Shown: one piece after another, positions 25,244-34,955 of the stretch | How positions within the stretch are numbered: the stretch's first letter is position 1 | Layout of the letters: every line of letters begins with the position of its first letter | From: Oscillospiraceae bacterium | GTDB lineage: Bacteria; Bacillota; Clostridia; Oscillospirales; Acutalibacteraceae | DNA length: 61,633 bases | Assembly: GCA_003538135.1 (NCBI GenBank) | Contig: DPOR01000015.1 | Location: 1-61,633 of the forward strand | Direction: 5' to 3' | Notes under the pieces: model-generated | The model's database searches: none | Told to the model about the DNA's origin: nothing | The model's input: only the letters and a program-made list of their open reading frames with translations | Translations under genes and position numbers: made by a program

Positions 25244-26597
25244 TTGCATTTTTCTCTTTCTTCTTTTTTAAAACGAACCAATCTTTATCCTCGTCTTTGA
25301 AATGCAGGAACAGCGTAAAGACGGTGGACACTGCCAGCGCGATAAACGGGAACACGCAGAGCAGGAACCGCGATGCCATATCCGGATTTGTTCCGGGATT
25401 CAGACCGCTCTCAAAGCCGAACGCCGAGCCGATAACTTTATAGCCGAGCGAAACATAAATTCCGCTCAGGCGACCCATGACGCCGATAAGACTCGTCAGC
25501 ATTCCCTCGCGCTTTACTCCGTGGCGCTCATAGTCGTCATCGATTATTTTGGCGCTGATACAGTCGAGGGTAACAAGTATACCCGCAACTCCTATACCCA
25601 TAACACTCATTACAGCGGCGGCAAAGAACATTTTTTTCGCAAAGAACAACGGAATGAAGCCCACGGTCATGATAATAAATCCGAGACGGAAAACATTCAT
25701 TATGCCGATATTTTTTACGACATTAGACCATATGATTATGCCGATAAGGGCGAAGCCGAACACTACGGCGAGCATGACGGTAGTCATGGAGCTGCCGAGC
25801 TTCAGGGTATATTCCACATAGAACGGTACAGCCTGAGCAATAAGCGAAAATGCTGCGGAATAAAGCGCAAAAGCCAAGCCGTATATCCAGAACTTGCCGT
25901 TGGTGATAAGAGCGAATATCGCCTTAAAGAGATCGGGCTTTTCGCTGTTTTCCGACTCCGCTCTCTCTTCCTCGATGTTTTCATAGCATCCGAAGGCAGT
26001 ATACAGTATAACCACCAGAGCTATCGCGCCGTATATAACAGCCGTGACGCCGTAGCCTATCTTCGAGGTGACAACGGGAGTGAGAACAATAGAAATGACC
26101 ATTGCGACGAGCTGACAAATCTGCCTTATGGCGCTTGTCTTTGCCCTGAGCTCATCGGTTTTGAAAAGAGTCGGGAACAGTGCGCTGTAGTTTGCGTACA
26201 TGAGTGAGTCGAGAGTACCTGCGAGTATGTACATAAGTAAAATATACAAATACGCCTTTCCCGAGTCGGACTGCACTCTTGCCGGCATATTAAAGAACAG
26301 CACGAACGCCAAAGCCATCAGCGGAGTGCCGATAACAAGCCAAGGTCTGCGCTTGCCCCACCGCGTATTGGTTCTGTCCGAAAAGAAGCCGTAGATAGGA
26401 TTGTCAACGGCATCGACAAAGGTGTAGATAAACAGTATTTTCGCCATCTGGTCGGTCGTGATAAGACCAAGCTTCAGTACATAATATGCGGCCGCATATG
26501 ACTTCAGCATATTTATCGGAATAGATGTGCCGAACATACCGAAGCCGTAGCGGAAGGGGGATGTGCGTTTTCGGTTCAAGGTGTTTGAAGGTTCCAT
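25236..26597 (-). CDS. GPH-family glycoside/pentoside:cation symporter (MFS)
   Basis: The 453-residue protein has twelve transmembrane helices. The conserved GPH loop DAVDNPIYGFFSDRTNTRWGKRRPWLVIGTP lies after helix 2. A Lys-rich cytoplasmic tail (KDWFVLKKKKEKNANG) ends it. GPH carriers import disaccharides or pentosides with Na+ or H+. GGAGG precedes the ATG. It is the first gene of the symporter/ChbG/lipase operon and divergent from an AraC regulator that probably controls it. Confidence 0.9.
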   Translation of the reverse strand: MEPSNTLNRKRTSPFRYGFGMFGTSIPINMLKSYAAAYYVLKLGLITTDQMAKILFIYTFVDAVDNPIYGFFSDRTNTRWGKRRPWLVIGTPLMALAFVLFFNMPARVQSDSGKAYLYILLMYILAGTLDSLMYANYSALFPTLFKTDELRAKTSAIRQICQLVAMVISIVLTPVVTSKIGYGVTAVIYGAIALVVILYTAFGCYENIEEERAESENSEKPDLFKAIFALITNGKFWIYGLAFALYSAAFSLIAQAVPFYVEYTLKLGSSMTTVMLAVVFGFALIGIIIWSNVVKNIGIMNVFRLGFIIMTVGFIPLFFAKKMFFAAAVMSVMGIGVAGILVTLDCISAKIIDDDYERHGVKREGMLTSLIGVMGRLSGIYVSLGYKVIGSAFGFESGLNPGTNPDMASRFLLCVFPFIALAVSTVFTLFLHFKDEDKDWFVLKKKKEKNANG

Positions 26598-26771
26598 CGG
26601 TTATCCTCCTTTTTCTCTTCAATAAAATATATCGGAGCTTGACATTTTGTGCAAACTCCATAAAAATAATTTCATCATTATTATAAAACAGTACATTTTG
26701 TTTTTCTTGCTATTTTTTAACAGTAATGAGTGATTTTTTTAATTTTATGTCTCGAGAGTCAATATAAGCTC

Positions 26772-26800
26772 TTGAAATCAGCAATAAATTGTGGTATTTT
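26772..26800 (+). promoter_or_regulatory. Promoter of the AraC-type regulator
   Basis: TTGAAA, a 17-bp spacer and TATTTT, about 38 bp ahead of the start codon, in the divergent intergenic region. Confidence 0.5.
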
Positions 26801-26837
26801 TAAGTAAGTACGGCGAGAAGGAGTGAATCGCACAGAT

Positions 26838-27665
26838 ATGACGAATATTATCGACTACAAAACGCACCCGATAATCGGCAAATATTCCGTGTCCTTTCAC
26901 CGTTGGGGCTCGTCGGGTACGGCAGCGCACGGACACAACTACTATGAGATTTTTCTCGTCACGGACGGGCGTTTATGCCACGAGGTAAACGAAAAGCCCT
27001 CGGAAATAGGCAAAGGCACGCTTTGCATGATATGCCCGGGCGACATTCACCGCTTGAGCCGCATAGAAAATTTTTCGAGCGCGCATATGAACATCTGCAT
27101 CTCGCCGAAAAAATTTGACGAAATCTGCTCGGCTATCGGGATAGACCCGCGGGAGCTTGAGACGCAGAAGCCGCTGACGGCTGTGCTCTCTGCCGAGGAG
27201 CAGGCATACTTCGACTCGCGCGCAAGTCTCATAAGCAAGCTCATAGGCGACGGATATGAAAAGGCGGCGAGCGTAATATGCTCGACCGCAGCGGATTTTA
27301 TCTCTATATTAAACAGCTCGAAGCTAACGCAGAAGATAATCTGTCCCGAATGGTTTGAAGATATTATTGAAAAAATACACGCGCCGGAATACATGACGTG
27401 CAGCGCAGCGGATGTATATGAGATGAGCAACTTTTCGCCGCCCGTTGTCATTGAGGCTTTCAAGAAATATGCGGGCAAGACGGTATCGGCATATCTCAGG
27501 GACGCAAAATGCGAATACGCCTGTCTCCTGCTCAGCGGAACCAAAATGACTACGCTCGAAATCTCCATGCAGCTCGGCTACTACAGCCTGAGCCACTTCA
27601 ACAGGGTTTTCAAGAGCTATTCGGGGCTCTCCCCGGCGGCATACAGACGAGAATATCAAAAATAG
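26838..27665 (+). CDS. AraC-family transcriptional regulator
   Basis: The protein has about 275 residues. An N-terminal cupin-type sensor includes AHGHNYYEIFLVTDGR and CMICPGDIHRLSRI. A C-terminal pair of helix-turn-helix motifs ends TLEISMQLGYYSLSHFNRVF and YSGLSPAAYRRE, the standard AraC signature. It is divergent from the GPH symporter operon and probably senses the imported sugar. The ATG at 26838 is chosen; a GTG at 26823 is in frame, and AAGGAG lies between. Confidence 0.87.
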   Translation: MTNIIDYKTHPIIGKYSVSFHRWGSSGTAAHGHNYYEIFLVTDGRLCHEVNEKPSEIGKGTLCMICPGDIHRLSRIENFSSAHMNICISPKKFDEICSAIGIDPRELETQKPLTAVLSAEEQAYFDSRASLISKLIGDGYEKAASVICSTAADFISILNSSKLTQKIICPEWFEDIIEKIHAPEYMTCSAADVYEMSNFSPPVVIEAFKKYAGKTVSAYLRDAKCEYACLLLSGTKMTTLEISMQLGYYSLSHFNRVFKSYSGLSPAAYRREYQK

Positions 27666-27666
27666 A

Positions 27667-27703
27667 GCATCCGCACAGTAAATCTGTACGGATGCTTGTC
27701 TTT
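27667..27703. terminator. Terminator between araC-type and acyltransferase genes
   Basis: GCATCCGCACAG pairs with CTGTACGGATGC, followed by TTGTCTTT. It lies between convergent genes. Confidence 0.8.
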
Positions 27704-27716
27704 ATGTATCAGCTTT

Positions 27717-28760
27717 TCAGTTTTCTTTGCTGAGTTTTTTCGCTAATTTATTAAGGCCTCCCGTAATCGGCTTTGAAACAAGCTTCAGGACTTCTGCCGA
27801 CACAAATGAGAGCACAAAAAACACAAGCGTGGCAACCGCAACATTTGGAATATATTTCTGCAAGTTGAACGGCTCTTTTATAAATATGTAGTGTGTTATA
27901 TATGCAAAATATGATATTCCGTCCAGCCAATTTATAAGCTTTGATTTTCCCAACGCTTGCTCAAACTCGGGCAGATTGGATAGGACGAAATCGAAGAAAG
28001 CGTATATCCACAGCGCCAAGATACACTGAGACCAAACAACGAATATGTTATCGTAAAGCACTGTTCCGTCAGCAAATTTTCTTGCAAGCAATCTTACGCC
28101 TAACGCAACCGCTATAATTACGGACATCATCAGAAAAGCCTTTTTTCTCTTAAAATCAAGACTTTTTTTACTCATTGCATATCCGATAAAAAATTCGATA
28201 AAATATATGATTTGAAATCCTATACAGGCTAACGCTATCTGTGCCGCAACGATAAAAATACAGAACACGACTTCGACTTTAGAATTTTTTTTAATATTTT
28301 TTACGAAGTCTGTGCTTTCTGACTTTTTCACAAGGATAAGCAGCAAATAGCACAGCATTATTACCGTCAGAAACCAAAGATGACCTATTCCGCTCATCGA
28401 CTCGGGCAGCATGAGAAAAGACTCTTTTATTCTAACAAAAACAAAGCTCAGACCTTGCCAATTCAGAATATAGCCATAAGGGAACCTTGCGCCGTATCTT
28501 ATAAAGCAATAAAGCCAGACAGGAAGGACAAAGATATACATCGGAACGCATATCTTTATAAAACGTCTGAAATACCAAATTACAGGTTCTTTTATTTCCT
28601 TTTTACCATATAAATAGCCGGAGATTATAAAGAACAGCGGAACTCCGACATTAAAGACGTATCCGAGAGAGCTTCCGTAAAAGCCTAAAAACAGGTGCGT
28701 TGCGAAAATCAGGAACATTCCTGCTATTCGAGTCACCGAAATCTTTGTTATTCTCATCAT
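27717..28760 (-). CDS. Acyltransferase-3 family membrane protein
   Basis: The protein has about 347 residues and ten predicted helices. The family start TRIAGMFLIFATHLF carries the catalytic-type His, and VPLFFIISGYLYGKKEI and SGIGHLWFLTVIM follow. Such enzymes O-acylate surface polysaccharides, teichoic acids or peptidoglycan. The base composition is more AT-rich than its neighbours, which may indicate acquisition. The ATG at 28760 is chosen, six bases after GAGAGG. It lies about 20 bp downstream of ligA. Confidence 0.85.
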   Translation of the reverse strand: MMRITKISVTRIAGMFLIFATHLFLGFYGSSLGYVFNVGVPLFFIISGYLYGKKEIKEPVIWYFRRFIKICVPMYIFVLPVWLYCFIRYGARFPYGYILNWQGLSFVFVRIKESFLMLPESMSGIGHLWFLTVIMLCYLLLILVKKSESTDFVKNIKKNSKVEVVFCIFIVAAQIALACIGFQIIYFIEFFIGYAMSKKSLDFKRKKAFLMMSVIIAVALGVRLLARKFADGTVLYDNIFVVWSQCILALWIYAFFDFVLSNLPEFEQALGKSKLINWLDGISYFAYITHYIFIKEPFNLQKYIPNVAVATLVFFVLSFVSAEVLKLVSKPITGGLNKLAKKLSKEN

Positions 28761-28781
28761 TCTCATCCTCTCGTTTTATAC

Positions 28782-30770
28782 TTATTCCTGAGCCATTTTC
28801 ATCAGGTCGTCCTGCGTTATTACGGGTATACCGAGGTCGTTGGCTTTCTGAAGCTTGCTTCCCGCCTCCTCGCCTGCGACAACATACGAAGTCTTTTTCG
28901 AGACGGAGGACGAGGCTTTGCCGCCGAGACCTTCGATTATATCCGTCGCCTCTTTTCTCGAGAGCGTGGGCAGAGTGCCCGTGAGAACGAAGGTCAGGTC
29001 TTTGAAGCGCTGATCGTCGCTCTTTTCTTTCAGCGACTTCATATTGACCCCGGCGGCTTTAAGTCTCGCTATAAGATCCGAGGTCTGGCTCAGGGAGAAA
29101 AATTCAACTGCGCTCTTTGCCATTATGCCGCCGAAGCCGTCTATTGCCGATATCTCATCCTCGGAAGCGGCGGCTATCGAATCTATATCGCCGAAATGCT
29201 CGGACAGGAGCTTCGCCGCTTTCTGGCCGATATGGCGTATTCCGAGCGCAAACAACAGACGCGAAAGGTCGTTTTTCTTCGAGCGCTCTATGGCCTCAAT
29301 AAGATTATTTGCCGACTTCTCCTGATGTCCCTCGAGAGCCGTTATTTCGCCTGCCGTTATGTCATATATATCGGCTACATTCGATATCAGACCCTCCGAG
29401 ATAAACTTTTCGACGAGTGCATCGCCGAGTCCTTCAATATCCATGGCATCACGCGAGCAGAAATGGATAACATTTCTCAGAAGCTGCGCAGGACACTCGG
29501 GATTGACGCAGCGGACAGCCGCCTCGCCCTCCTCTCGGATAACGGGAGCGGAGCAGGACGGACAAATCGATGGCAAGACATAGGGCTCGGAATCTTTTAC
29601 GTGCGACACAACGCGCACGACCTCCGGGATTATATCGCCCGCTTTTCTTATGGCGACCTCGTCACCGATGCGGATATCCTTTTCGGCGATGAAATCCTGA
29701 TTGTGGAGTGTTGCACGGCTGACTGTCGAGCCCGCAAGCAGAACAGGCTCAAACACGGCGGTCGGAGTGAGCACGCCCGTGCGCCCGACACCTATTTCTA
29801 TATCTACGAGCTTTGTCGTCTTTTCTTCCGGCGGATATTTGAAAGCCACCGCCCATTTGGGGAATTTTGAAGTGCTGCCGAGGCGTCTGCGCTGAACGAA
29901 ATCGTCAACTTTTATAACAGCGCCGTCTATATCATATTCGAGTCCCGAGCGTATCTCCCCGATGCGCTTGAGCTCCCCTATTACATCCGTTATATTATCA
30001 AATCGCGTGTAGAACGGGATTGTATGAAAGCCCTGCTCGCGCAGGAAATCAAGCGACTGCTTATGTGATGTCAGCTCCTTGCCCTCTATCTGCTGGACAT
30101 TGAAAACGAAAATATCGAGTCCCCTGCCCGCGGTTACTTTGGAGTCCTTCTGTCTGAGCGAGCCCGCGGCTGCGTTGCGCGGATTCTTGAAAGGCTTTTC
30201 GCCGTCGAGCTCCTGCCTTGCGACAAGGGAGGCAAAGACGGATTTCGGCATATACACCTCGCCCCTGACCTCCAAAAAAGGAAGTGGGGTTTTTATTTTG
30301 AGCGGGATAGAGCGCACTGTACGAAGATTTGCGGTAACATCCTCGCCGACGTCGCCGTCTCCGCGGGTCGAGCCGCGGGTCAGCACACCGTCCGTATATT
30401 CGAGCGAGACGGAAAGTCCGTCTATCTTCGGTTCGACCACATAATGCACATCGCGCTCGGTCTCTCTGACCCTGCGGTCAAACTCCTCTATCTCGCCGAA
30501 GCCGAACGCGTCCTGGAGGCTCTCCATGCGCACGCGGTGCTCTACCTTTGCAAAGAGATTTTCCGCGCTGCCGCCGACTCGTACCGTCGGAGAATCGGGC
30601 GAAACAAGGTCGGGGTATTTATCCTCAATAGCCTTGAGCTCGCGCTGGAGCATATCGTATTCATAGTCCTCTATCTCGGGGTCATCGTCGACATAATACT
30701 TTTTGCTGTAATAATTGAGCTTGTCTCTGAGCTCCTGTGCGCGCTTTGCGCTCTGTTCCTTATCCGTCAA
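28782..30770 (-). CDS. ligA: NAD-dependent DNA ligase LigA
   Basis: The 662-residue ligase joins Okazaki fragments. Domains in order: Ia (YYVDDDPEIEDYEYDML), adenylation domain with the AMP-accepting Lys in EPKIDGLSVSLEY, OB fold (GVGRTGVLTPTAVFEPV), four-Cys zinc finger (CPSC...C...C, about 400-425), helix-hairpin-helix region (LFALGIRHIGQKAA) and a C-terminal BRCT (LTFVLTGTLPTLSRKEA). The length is typical. The start is TTG with GGAGG eight bases upstream. It is downstream of yunB. Confidence 0.97.
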   Translation of the reverse strand: MTDKEQSAKRAQELRDKLNYYSKKYYVDDDPEIEDYEYDMLQRELKAIEDKYPDLVSPDSPTVRVGGSAENLFAKVEHRVRMESLQDAFGFGEIEEFDRRVRETERDVHYVVEPKIDGLSVSLEYTDGVLTRGSTRGDGDVGEDVTANLRTVRSIPLKIKTPLPFLEVRGEVYMPKSVFASLVARQELDGEKPFKNPRNAAAGSLRQKDSKVTAGRGLDIFVFNVQQIEGKELTSHKQSLDFLREQGFHTIPFYTRFDNITDVIGELKRIGEIRSGLEYDIDGAVIKVDDFVQRRRLGSTSKFPKWAVAFKYPPEEKTTKLVDIEIGVGRTGVLTPTAVFEPVLLAGSTVSRATLHNQDFIAEKDIRIGDEVAIRKAGDIIPEVVRVVSHVKDSEPYVLPSICPSCSAPVIREEGEAAVRCVNPECPAQLLRNVIHFCSRDAMDIEGLGDALVEKFISEGLISNVADIYDITAGEITALEGHQEKSANNLIEAIERSKKNDLSRLLFALGIRHIGQKAAKLLSEHFGDIDSIAAASEDEISAIDGFGGIMAKSAVEFFSLSQTSDLIARLKAAGVNMKSLKEKSDDQRFKDLTFVLTGTLPTLSRKEATDIIEGLGGKASSSVSKKTSYVVAGEEAGSKLQKANDLGIPVITQDDLMKMAQE

Positions 30771-30850
30771 AAGGGATTCCTCCTTTAAAGCCTTCCGTTT
30801 TCTCTGCGGATATTATACCACAAACTCGGCATATCTAACAACCGTTTATT

Positions 30851-31504
30851 TTACTGTCTCTGAGGAATGTCTATTGTCACCGCCGTCTGAGGAACGGAGC
30901 CGATAACAATATTCTCGGCGATACAGTATTCATCCGAGAACTCCGCCGCACCCTCGTCCCCGCCCAAAAAGACATAGACGGAGCACTCGACTCTGAGCAT
31001 TACCCTGTGGCGGGTCTGATTTATGCCCGCCGAGATAAACTCGTCGGTTATCTGCGCGCTTGCGCCGCCCGTCATACGGACGGTTACGGGTATTTCGGGA
31101 CCCGCTCCCGCAAAGACCTCGGAGCCCGTGACCGAGCCGAGAGGTATTTTCACGGTAAACCGTGCGTTTTCTTCGAGCGCTTCGTCGACAGCGCGGACAA
31201 GGCGCGACTTAAAAAGATTGACGGACGCGGCATTGAGCGACATTGAATTTACTTTTCCGCCGCTGCCGCTTACACTCACAAGAGCCGCGCAGTCCTCGGG
31301 ATTTTCGGATATAAACTTTTCTATACTGCTGCCTACCGTGCGCACGGCGAGACTCTTGGCGCGGGTCATGGCGATGTTGCGCACCGCCGGGCGAAGTCGC
31401 GCATCAAAGACAAGGACTGTGCAAAGCGCCAGCGTAAAGGCGCACAGAGCCTTAAACGCCCCGCGCGGCAGAGTGCGTATATTTAATCGACGAATTCGGC
31501 GCAT
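30851..31504 (-). CDS. yunB: Sporulation protein YunB-like
   Basis: The 217-residue protein has an N-terminal transmembrane helix (KALCAFTLALCTVLVF). The conserved AMTRAKSLAVRTVGSSIEKFI-like segment, FTVKIPLGSVTGSEVFAGAGPEIPVTV and INQTRHRVMLRVECSVYVF match the YunB family, which in Bacillus is under mother-cell control and needed for normal sporulation. A GGGGGTG ribosome-binding site precedes the ATG. It lies upstream of ligA with an 80-bp gap. Confidence 0.88.
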   Translation of the reverse strand: MRRIRRLNIRTLPRGAFKALCAFTLALCTVLVFDARLRPAVRNIAMTRAKSLAVRTVGSSIEKFISENPEDCAALVSVSGSGGKVNSMSLNAASVNLFKSRLVRAVDEALEENARFTVKIPLGSVTGSEVFAGAGPEIPVTVRMTGGASAQITDEFISAGINQTRHRVMLRVECSVYVFLGGDEGAAEFSDEYCIAENIVIGSVPQTAVTIDIPQRQ

Positions 31505-31608
31505 AAAAACACCCCCGCAACAGTTTATGCGGAGGCAAGGAAAATTGTTATAGTTTTATTTCGAAGCGCCGACGCCGGCGTTTATTGTTGCCGAATCCGA
31601 GCGCAATT

Positions 31609-31654
31609 ATTAAACGGCACAAAAAATTTTCGTAATAATTAAAATGGCACAAAA
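31609..31654. promoter_or_regulatory. Two direct repeats upstream of the glp-type operon
   Basis: ATTAAACGGCACAAAA (609-624) and ATTAAAATGGCACAAAA (638-654) recur with a 30-bp spacing, close to three helical turns, about 50 bp upstream of the -35 element. They are possible activator or repressor sites. Confidence 0.4.
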
Positions 31655-31702
31655 TGACGAAAAATATAATTACAAAAATATCGATTATGTCGCTTTATGC
31701 TA

Positions 31703-31731
31703 TTGTTTGGCTGGCAAAAAAGTGTTATAAT
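31703..31731 (+). promoter_or_regulatory. Promoter of the glycerol-3-phosphate oxidoreductase operon
   Basis: TTGTTT, a 17-bp spacer and a perfect TATAAT, 50 bp before the start codon. Confidence 0.65.
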
Positions 31732-31780
31732 ACTTCTGTTTGCAAAACCAGCAATACTTTTTCCGTCTGGAGGTAAAAAA

Positions 31781-33217
31781 ATGTCATACGATGTAGCAAT
31801 TATCGGTGCAGGCGTCAGCGGCGCTTTAGTCGCAAGAGAGCTGTGCCGATATAACATCAAAGTAGCATTGGTTGAAAAATGCATTGACGTGGCAATGGGC
31901 ACAACAAAAGCAAACAGCGCCATTGTTCACTCGGGTTTCGACGCAATGCCCGGTACTCTCAAAGCAAAACTCAATGTTGAGGGTACGGCAGCAATGCCCG
32001 CTCTGTGCGAGACTCTTCATGTCCCGTTCAAGCCCATCGGCTCTTATGTTGTCGCTTTCTCGAACGAGGAGCTCGAGACTCTTGAAGAGCTCAAGGCGAG
32101 AGGCGAAGCGAACGGAGTTCCCGGTCTCGAGATAATCGACAAGGAAACTCTTCACCGCGAAGAGCCCAATCTCAGCGATGAGGCTGTTGCCGCGCTCTAT
32201 GCTCCGACCGCCGGAATCGTCTGCCCCTACGAGCTGACGATAGCAGCAGTCGAAAACGCAGTCACGAACGGCGTTGAGCTCTTCCGTAATTTTGATGTTA
32301 CAGCTATTGAAAAGAACGCTCAGGGTAATTTTGTTCTCAAGTCCGACGCAGGCGAGATCGAGGCCGAGTATGTTGTCAACGCCGCAGGCGTTTTCTGCGA
32401 CAAGGTCGCTTCTCTCATCGGCGACAATTCAATGACAATTATTCCCCGTAAGGGCGAATATATGCTCATGGACAGAGCGGTCGGCGACAAGGTCAAGCAC
32501 ACGATATTCCAGTGTCCCACCAAGATGGGTAAAGGTGTCCTCGTCACTCCCACCGTTGACGGCAACCTGCTCGTCGGTCCGAGCGCCGTCGATATCGACG
32601 AAAAGGACGACTGCGCAACCACCGCAGCCGGCACAAACGGCGTTTTCAAGACCGCGCTCAAGTCCGTCCCGTCGCTCTCGACCCGCGACGTCATCACCTC
32701 ATTCGCAGGTATCCGCGCCCACAGCACCGGTGACGATTTCATCATCGCTCCCAGCGAGAAGGACGCGAAGTTCATAAATGTTGCCGGCATCGAATCCCCC
32801 GGCCTCTCCTCCGCTCCCGCTATCGGTCTCTATGTCTGCGACATGATTCTGCAGGACATGGGCGAAGTCAGCGAGAAAGCGGACTTCATTCCCGGCAGAC
32901 CCGCTCCCGTGCGTTTCCGTCACATGAACGCAGAAGAGCGCAAGGCTCTTGTTGAGAAGAACAGCGCATACGGCAGAGTTATCTGCCGCTGCGAGACTAT
33001 AACCGAAGGCGAAATTCTTGACGCTATCCACGCGCCCGCAGGCGCTGTTGACGTCGACGGCGTAAAGCGCCGCACGAGAGCCGGTATGGGTCGCTGTCAG
33101 GGCGGCTTCTGCGGCTCAAAGGTAGTCGAGATACTCGCAAGAGAGCTTGGTCAGGAGCTTGACGACATTACAAAATGCGGCGGAGAGTCCAAAATCCTCT
33201 TCGGCAAGACTAAGTGA
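31781..33217 (+). CDS. FAD-dependent glycerol-3-phosphate dehydrogenase-like oxidoreductase (GlpA type)
   Basis: The 478-residue protein has a DAO fold with the FAD-binding motif DVAIIGAGVSGALVARELCRY. A C-terminal BFD-like [2Fe-2S] domain has Cys in VICRCETITEG and RCQGGFCGSKV. This is the architecture of anaerobic GlpA and clostridial relatives that oxidise glycerol 3-phosphate. The ATG at 31781 has GGAGGT directly upstream; in-frame starts further left are not supported. It is the first gene of a three-gene operon with an NAD(P)/FAD oxidoreductase and a DUF1667 protein. Confidence 0.87.
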   Translation: MSYDVAIIGAGVSGALVARELCRYNIKVALVEKCIDVAMGTTKANSAIVHSGFDAMPGTLKAKLNVEGTAAMPALCETLHVPFKPIGSYVVAFSNEELETLEELKARGEANGVPGLEIIDKETLHREEPNLSDEAVAALYAPTAGIVCPYELTIAAVENAVTNGVELFRNFDVTAIEKNAQGNFVLKSDAGEIEAEYVVNAAGVFCDKVASLIGDNSMTIIPRKGEYMLMDRAVGDKVKHTIFQCPTKMGKGVLVTPTVDGNLLVGPSAVDIDEKDDCATTAAGTNGVFKTALKSVPSLSTRDVITSFAGIRAHSTGDDFIIAPSEKDAKFINVAGIESPGLSSAPAIGLYVCDMILQDMGEVSEKADFIPGRPAPVRFRHMNAEERKALVEKNSAYGRVICRCETITEGEILDAIHAPAGAVDVDGVKRRTRAGMGRCQGGFCGSKVVEILARELGQELDDITKCGGESKILFGKTK

Positions 33218-33253
33218 TTTGCGAATTTTCGCAGCATGAAAGGATGAATACTA

Positions 33254-34510
33254 ATGCTTAAATATGATCTTGCCGTTATCGGCGGAGGCCCCGCGGGCAT
33301 GGCCGCCGCGCTCAAGGCGCGTGAAAGCGGCGTTGAAAAGATAATCATACTCGAGCGCGCAGAGACCCTCGGCGGTATCCTTGAGCAGTGCATACACACC
33401 GGCTTCGGTCTGCACTACTTCGGCGAGGAGCTGTCCGGCCCCGAATATGCCGCGCGCTTCATCGAGCTCGTTGAGGCCACCGACATTGTCGTTAAGACCG
33501 ACACTATGGTGCTCTCCATCTCCGATGACAACGTTGTCACCGCAGTTAACAAAGAGGATGGTCTTATTGAAATAGACGCTACCGCAGTTATCCTTGCCAT
33601 GGGCTGCCGTGAGCGCCCGAGAGGCGCGCTCAACATAGCGGGCACCCGCTGCGCAGGCGTTCTCTCCGCAGGCACCGCCCAGAAATATGTCAATATCGAC
33701 GGCTATATGCCCGGCAAAGAAGTCGTTATCCTCGGCTCGGGCGATATCGGTCTTATCATGGCGCGCCGCATGACCCTTGAGGGTGCTCATGTCAAGATGG
33801 TCTGCGAGCTCATGCCATATTCGAGCGGTCTTACGAGAAACATCGTACAGTGCCTCAACGACTTTGATATTCCGCTCAAGCTCAGCACTACCGTTATCGA
33901 CATCCACGGCAAAGAGCGTCTTGAGGGCGTTACCATTGCACAGGTCGACGATAACCGCCGCCCGATACCCGGCACAGAGGAGTATGTCCCCTGCGATACG
34001 CTCATGCTTTCCGTCGGTCTTATCCCCGAGAACGAGCTGAGCAAGAACATGGGCATCGAGTTTGACCGCGTCACCGGCGGCCCGATAGTTGACGAATACA
34101 GAGAGACTACTCACCCCGGCGTTTTCGCCTGCGGCAACGTGCTGCACGTTCACGACCTTGTTGACTTCGTTACCCTCGAGAGCCAGACGGCCGGCGAGGG
34201 CGCAGCGAGATATATAAAGAACGGCGGAAACAAGGAAAAGAAATATGTCAAGACCAGAGGCATCAACGGCGTGCGTTACATCGTACCGCAGAAGATAGCT
34301 CTGGGCGAGGATGAGGACGTTAAGCTCTTCTTCAGAGTCGGCGACGTTCACAAGAACGCCAAGGTAGTCGTTACCTATAACGGCGAGACGCTCATCAGCA
34401 AGAAGCGCCCGAGACTCGCTCCCGGCGAGATGGAGAACGTCATCATCAAGAGCGATATGCTCAAGAACTTTGATGAGAACGGCATAATCGAAATTCAGGT
34501 GGAGGAATAA
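33254..34510 (+). CDS. NAD(P)/FAD-dependent oxidoreductase of the glycerol-3-phosphate operon
   Basis: The 418-residue pyridine-nucleotide-disulphide-type flavoprotein has an FAD Rossmann motif AVIGGGPAGMAAALKARE, an NAD motif VVILGSGDIGLIMARRM and an FAD-contact motif GVFACGNVLHVHD near residue 290. AMGCRERPRG is typical for this subgroup. It probably passes electrons from the GlpA-like dehydrogenase to NAD or another carrier. It lies 36 bp after the first gene and three bases before the DUF1667 gene. Confidence 0.87.
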   Translation: MLKYDLAVIGGGPAGMAAALKARESGVEKIIILERAETLGGILEQCIHTGFGLHYFGEELSGPEYAARFIELVEATDIVVKTDTMVLSISDDNVVTAVNKEDGLIEIDATAVILAMGCRERPRGALNIAGTRCAGVLSAGTAQKYVNIDGYMPGKEVVILGSGDIGLIMARRMTLEGAHVKMVCELMPYSSGLTRNIVQCLNDFDIPLKLSTTVIDIHGKERLEGVTIAQVDDNRRPIPGTEEYVPCDTLMLSVGLIPENELSKNMGIEFDRVTGGPIVDEYRETTHPGVFACGNVLHVHDLVDFVTLESQTAGEGAARYIKNGGNKEKKYVKTRGINGVRYIVPQKIALGEDEDVKLFFRVGDVHKNAKVVVTYNGETLISKKRPRLAPGEMENVIIKSDMLKNFDENGIIEIQVEE

Positions 34511-34512
34511 TC

Positions 34513-34878
34513 ATGGTAAAAGATATTATTTGTGTCGCCTGCCCCATGGGCTGCCAGATTTCCGTTGAGCTCAGCGACAGCGGAGAGATCCTCAGCGTTA
34601 CCGGCAACACCTGCAAGCGCGGCGACGCCTATGCGAGAACCGAGTGCACCAACCCCGAGAGAAGCCTTACCACGACTGTCAAGGTCAGCGGCGGCGTTCA
34701 CCCCGTTGTTCCCGTTAAGTCCGCAAAGGCTGTTCCGAAGGACAAGGTCAAGGACTGCGTCAAGGAGATAGGAACTCTTGAAATCAAGGCTCCCGTCAAA
34801 ATCGGCGACGTTGTCTGCGCAAACATTCTCGGCACCGGCGTTGATATCGTTGCGACGAACATCTGCCCCGAGGCGTAA
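34513..34878 (+). CDS. DUF1667 family protein
   Basis: The 121-residue protein has conserved Cys residues in DIICVACPMGC, NTCKRGDAYARTECTNPERSLTTTV and a late VATNICPEA. The pattern suggests an iron-sulfur or other metal site. DUF1667 genes regularly follow the GlpA-like dehydrogenase and FAD oxidoreductase in Clostridia, so it is likely the small electron-transfer subunit. GGAGG lies upstream. The biochemical role is not established. Confidence 0.88.
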   Translation: MVKDIICVACPMGCQISVELSDSGEILSVTGNTCKRGDAYARTECTNPERSLTTTVKVSGGVHPVVPVKSAKAVPKDKVKDCVKEIGTLEIKAPVKIGDVVCANILGTGVDIVATNICPEA

Positions 34879-34899
34879 AAGGCATAAAAAATAAATCGA

Positions 34900-34936
34900 G
34901 CATCCGCAGAACGAAAATTTCTGCGGATGCTTTTTT
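34900..34936. terminator. Bidirectional terminator
   Basis: GCATCCGCAGA pairs perfectly with TCTGCGGATGC, followed by six Ts. It lies between the DUF1667 gene and a convergent hypothetical gene. Confidence 0.88.
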
Positions 34937-34955
34937 GCGAATATTTTTAATGCTG

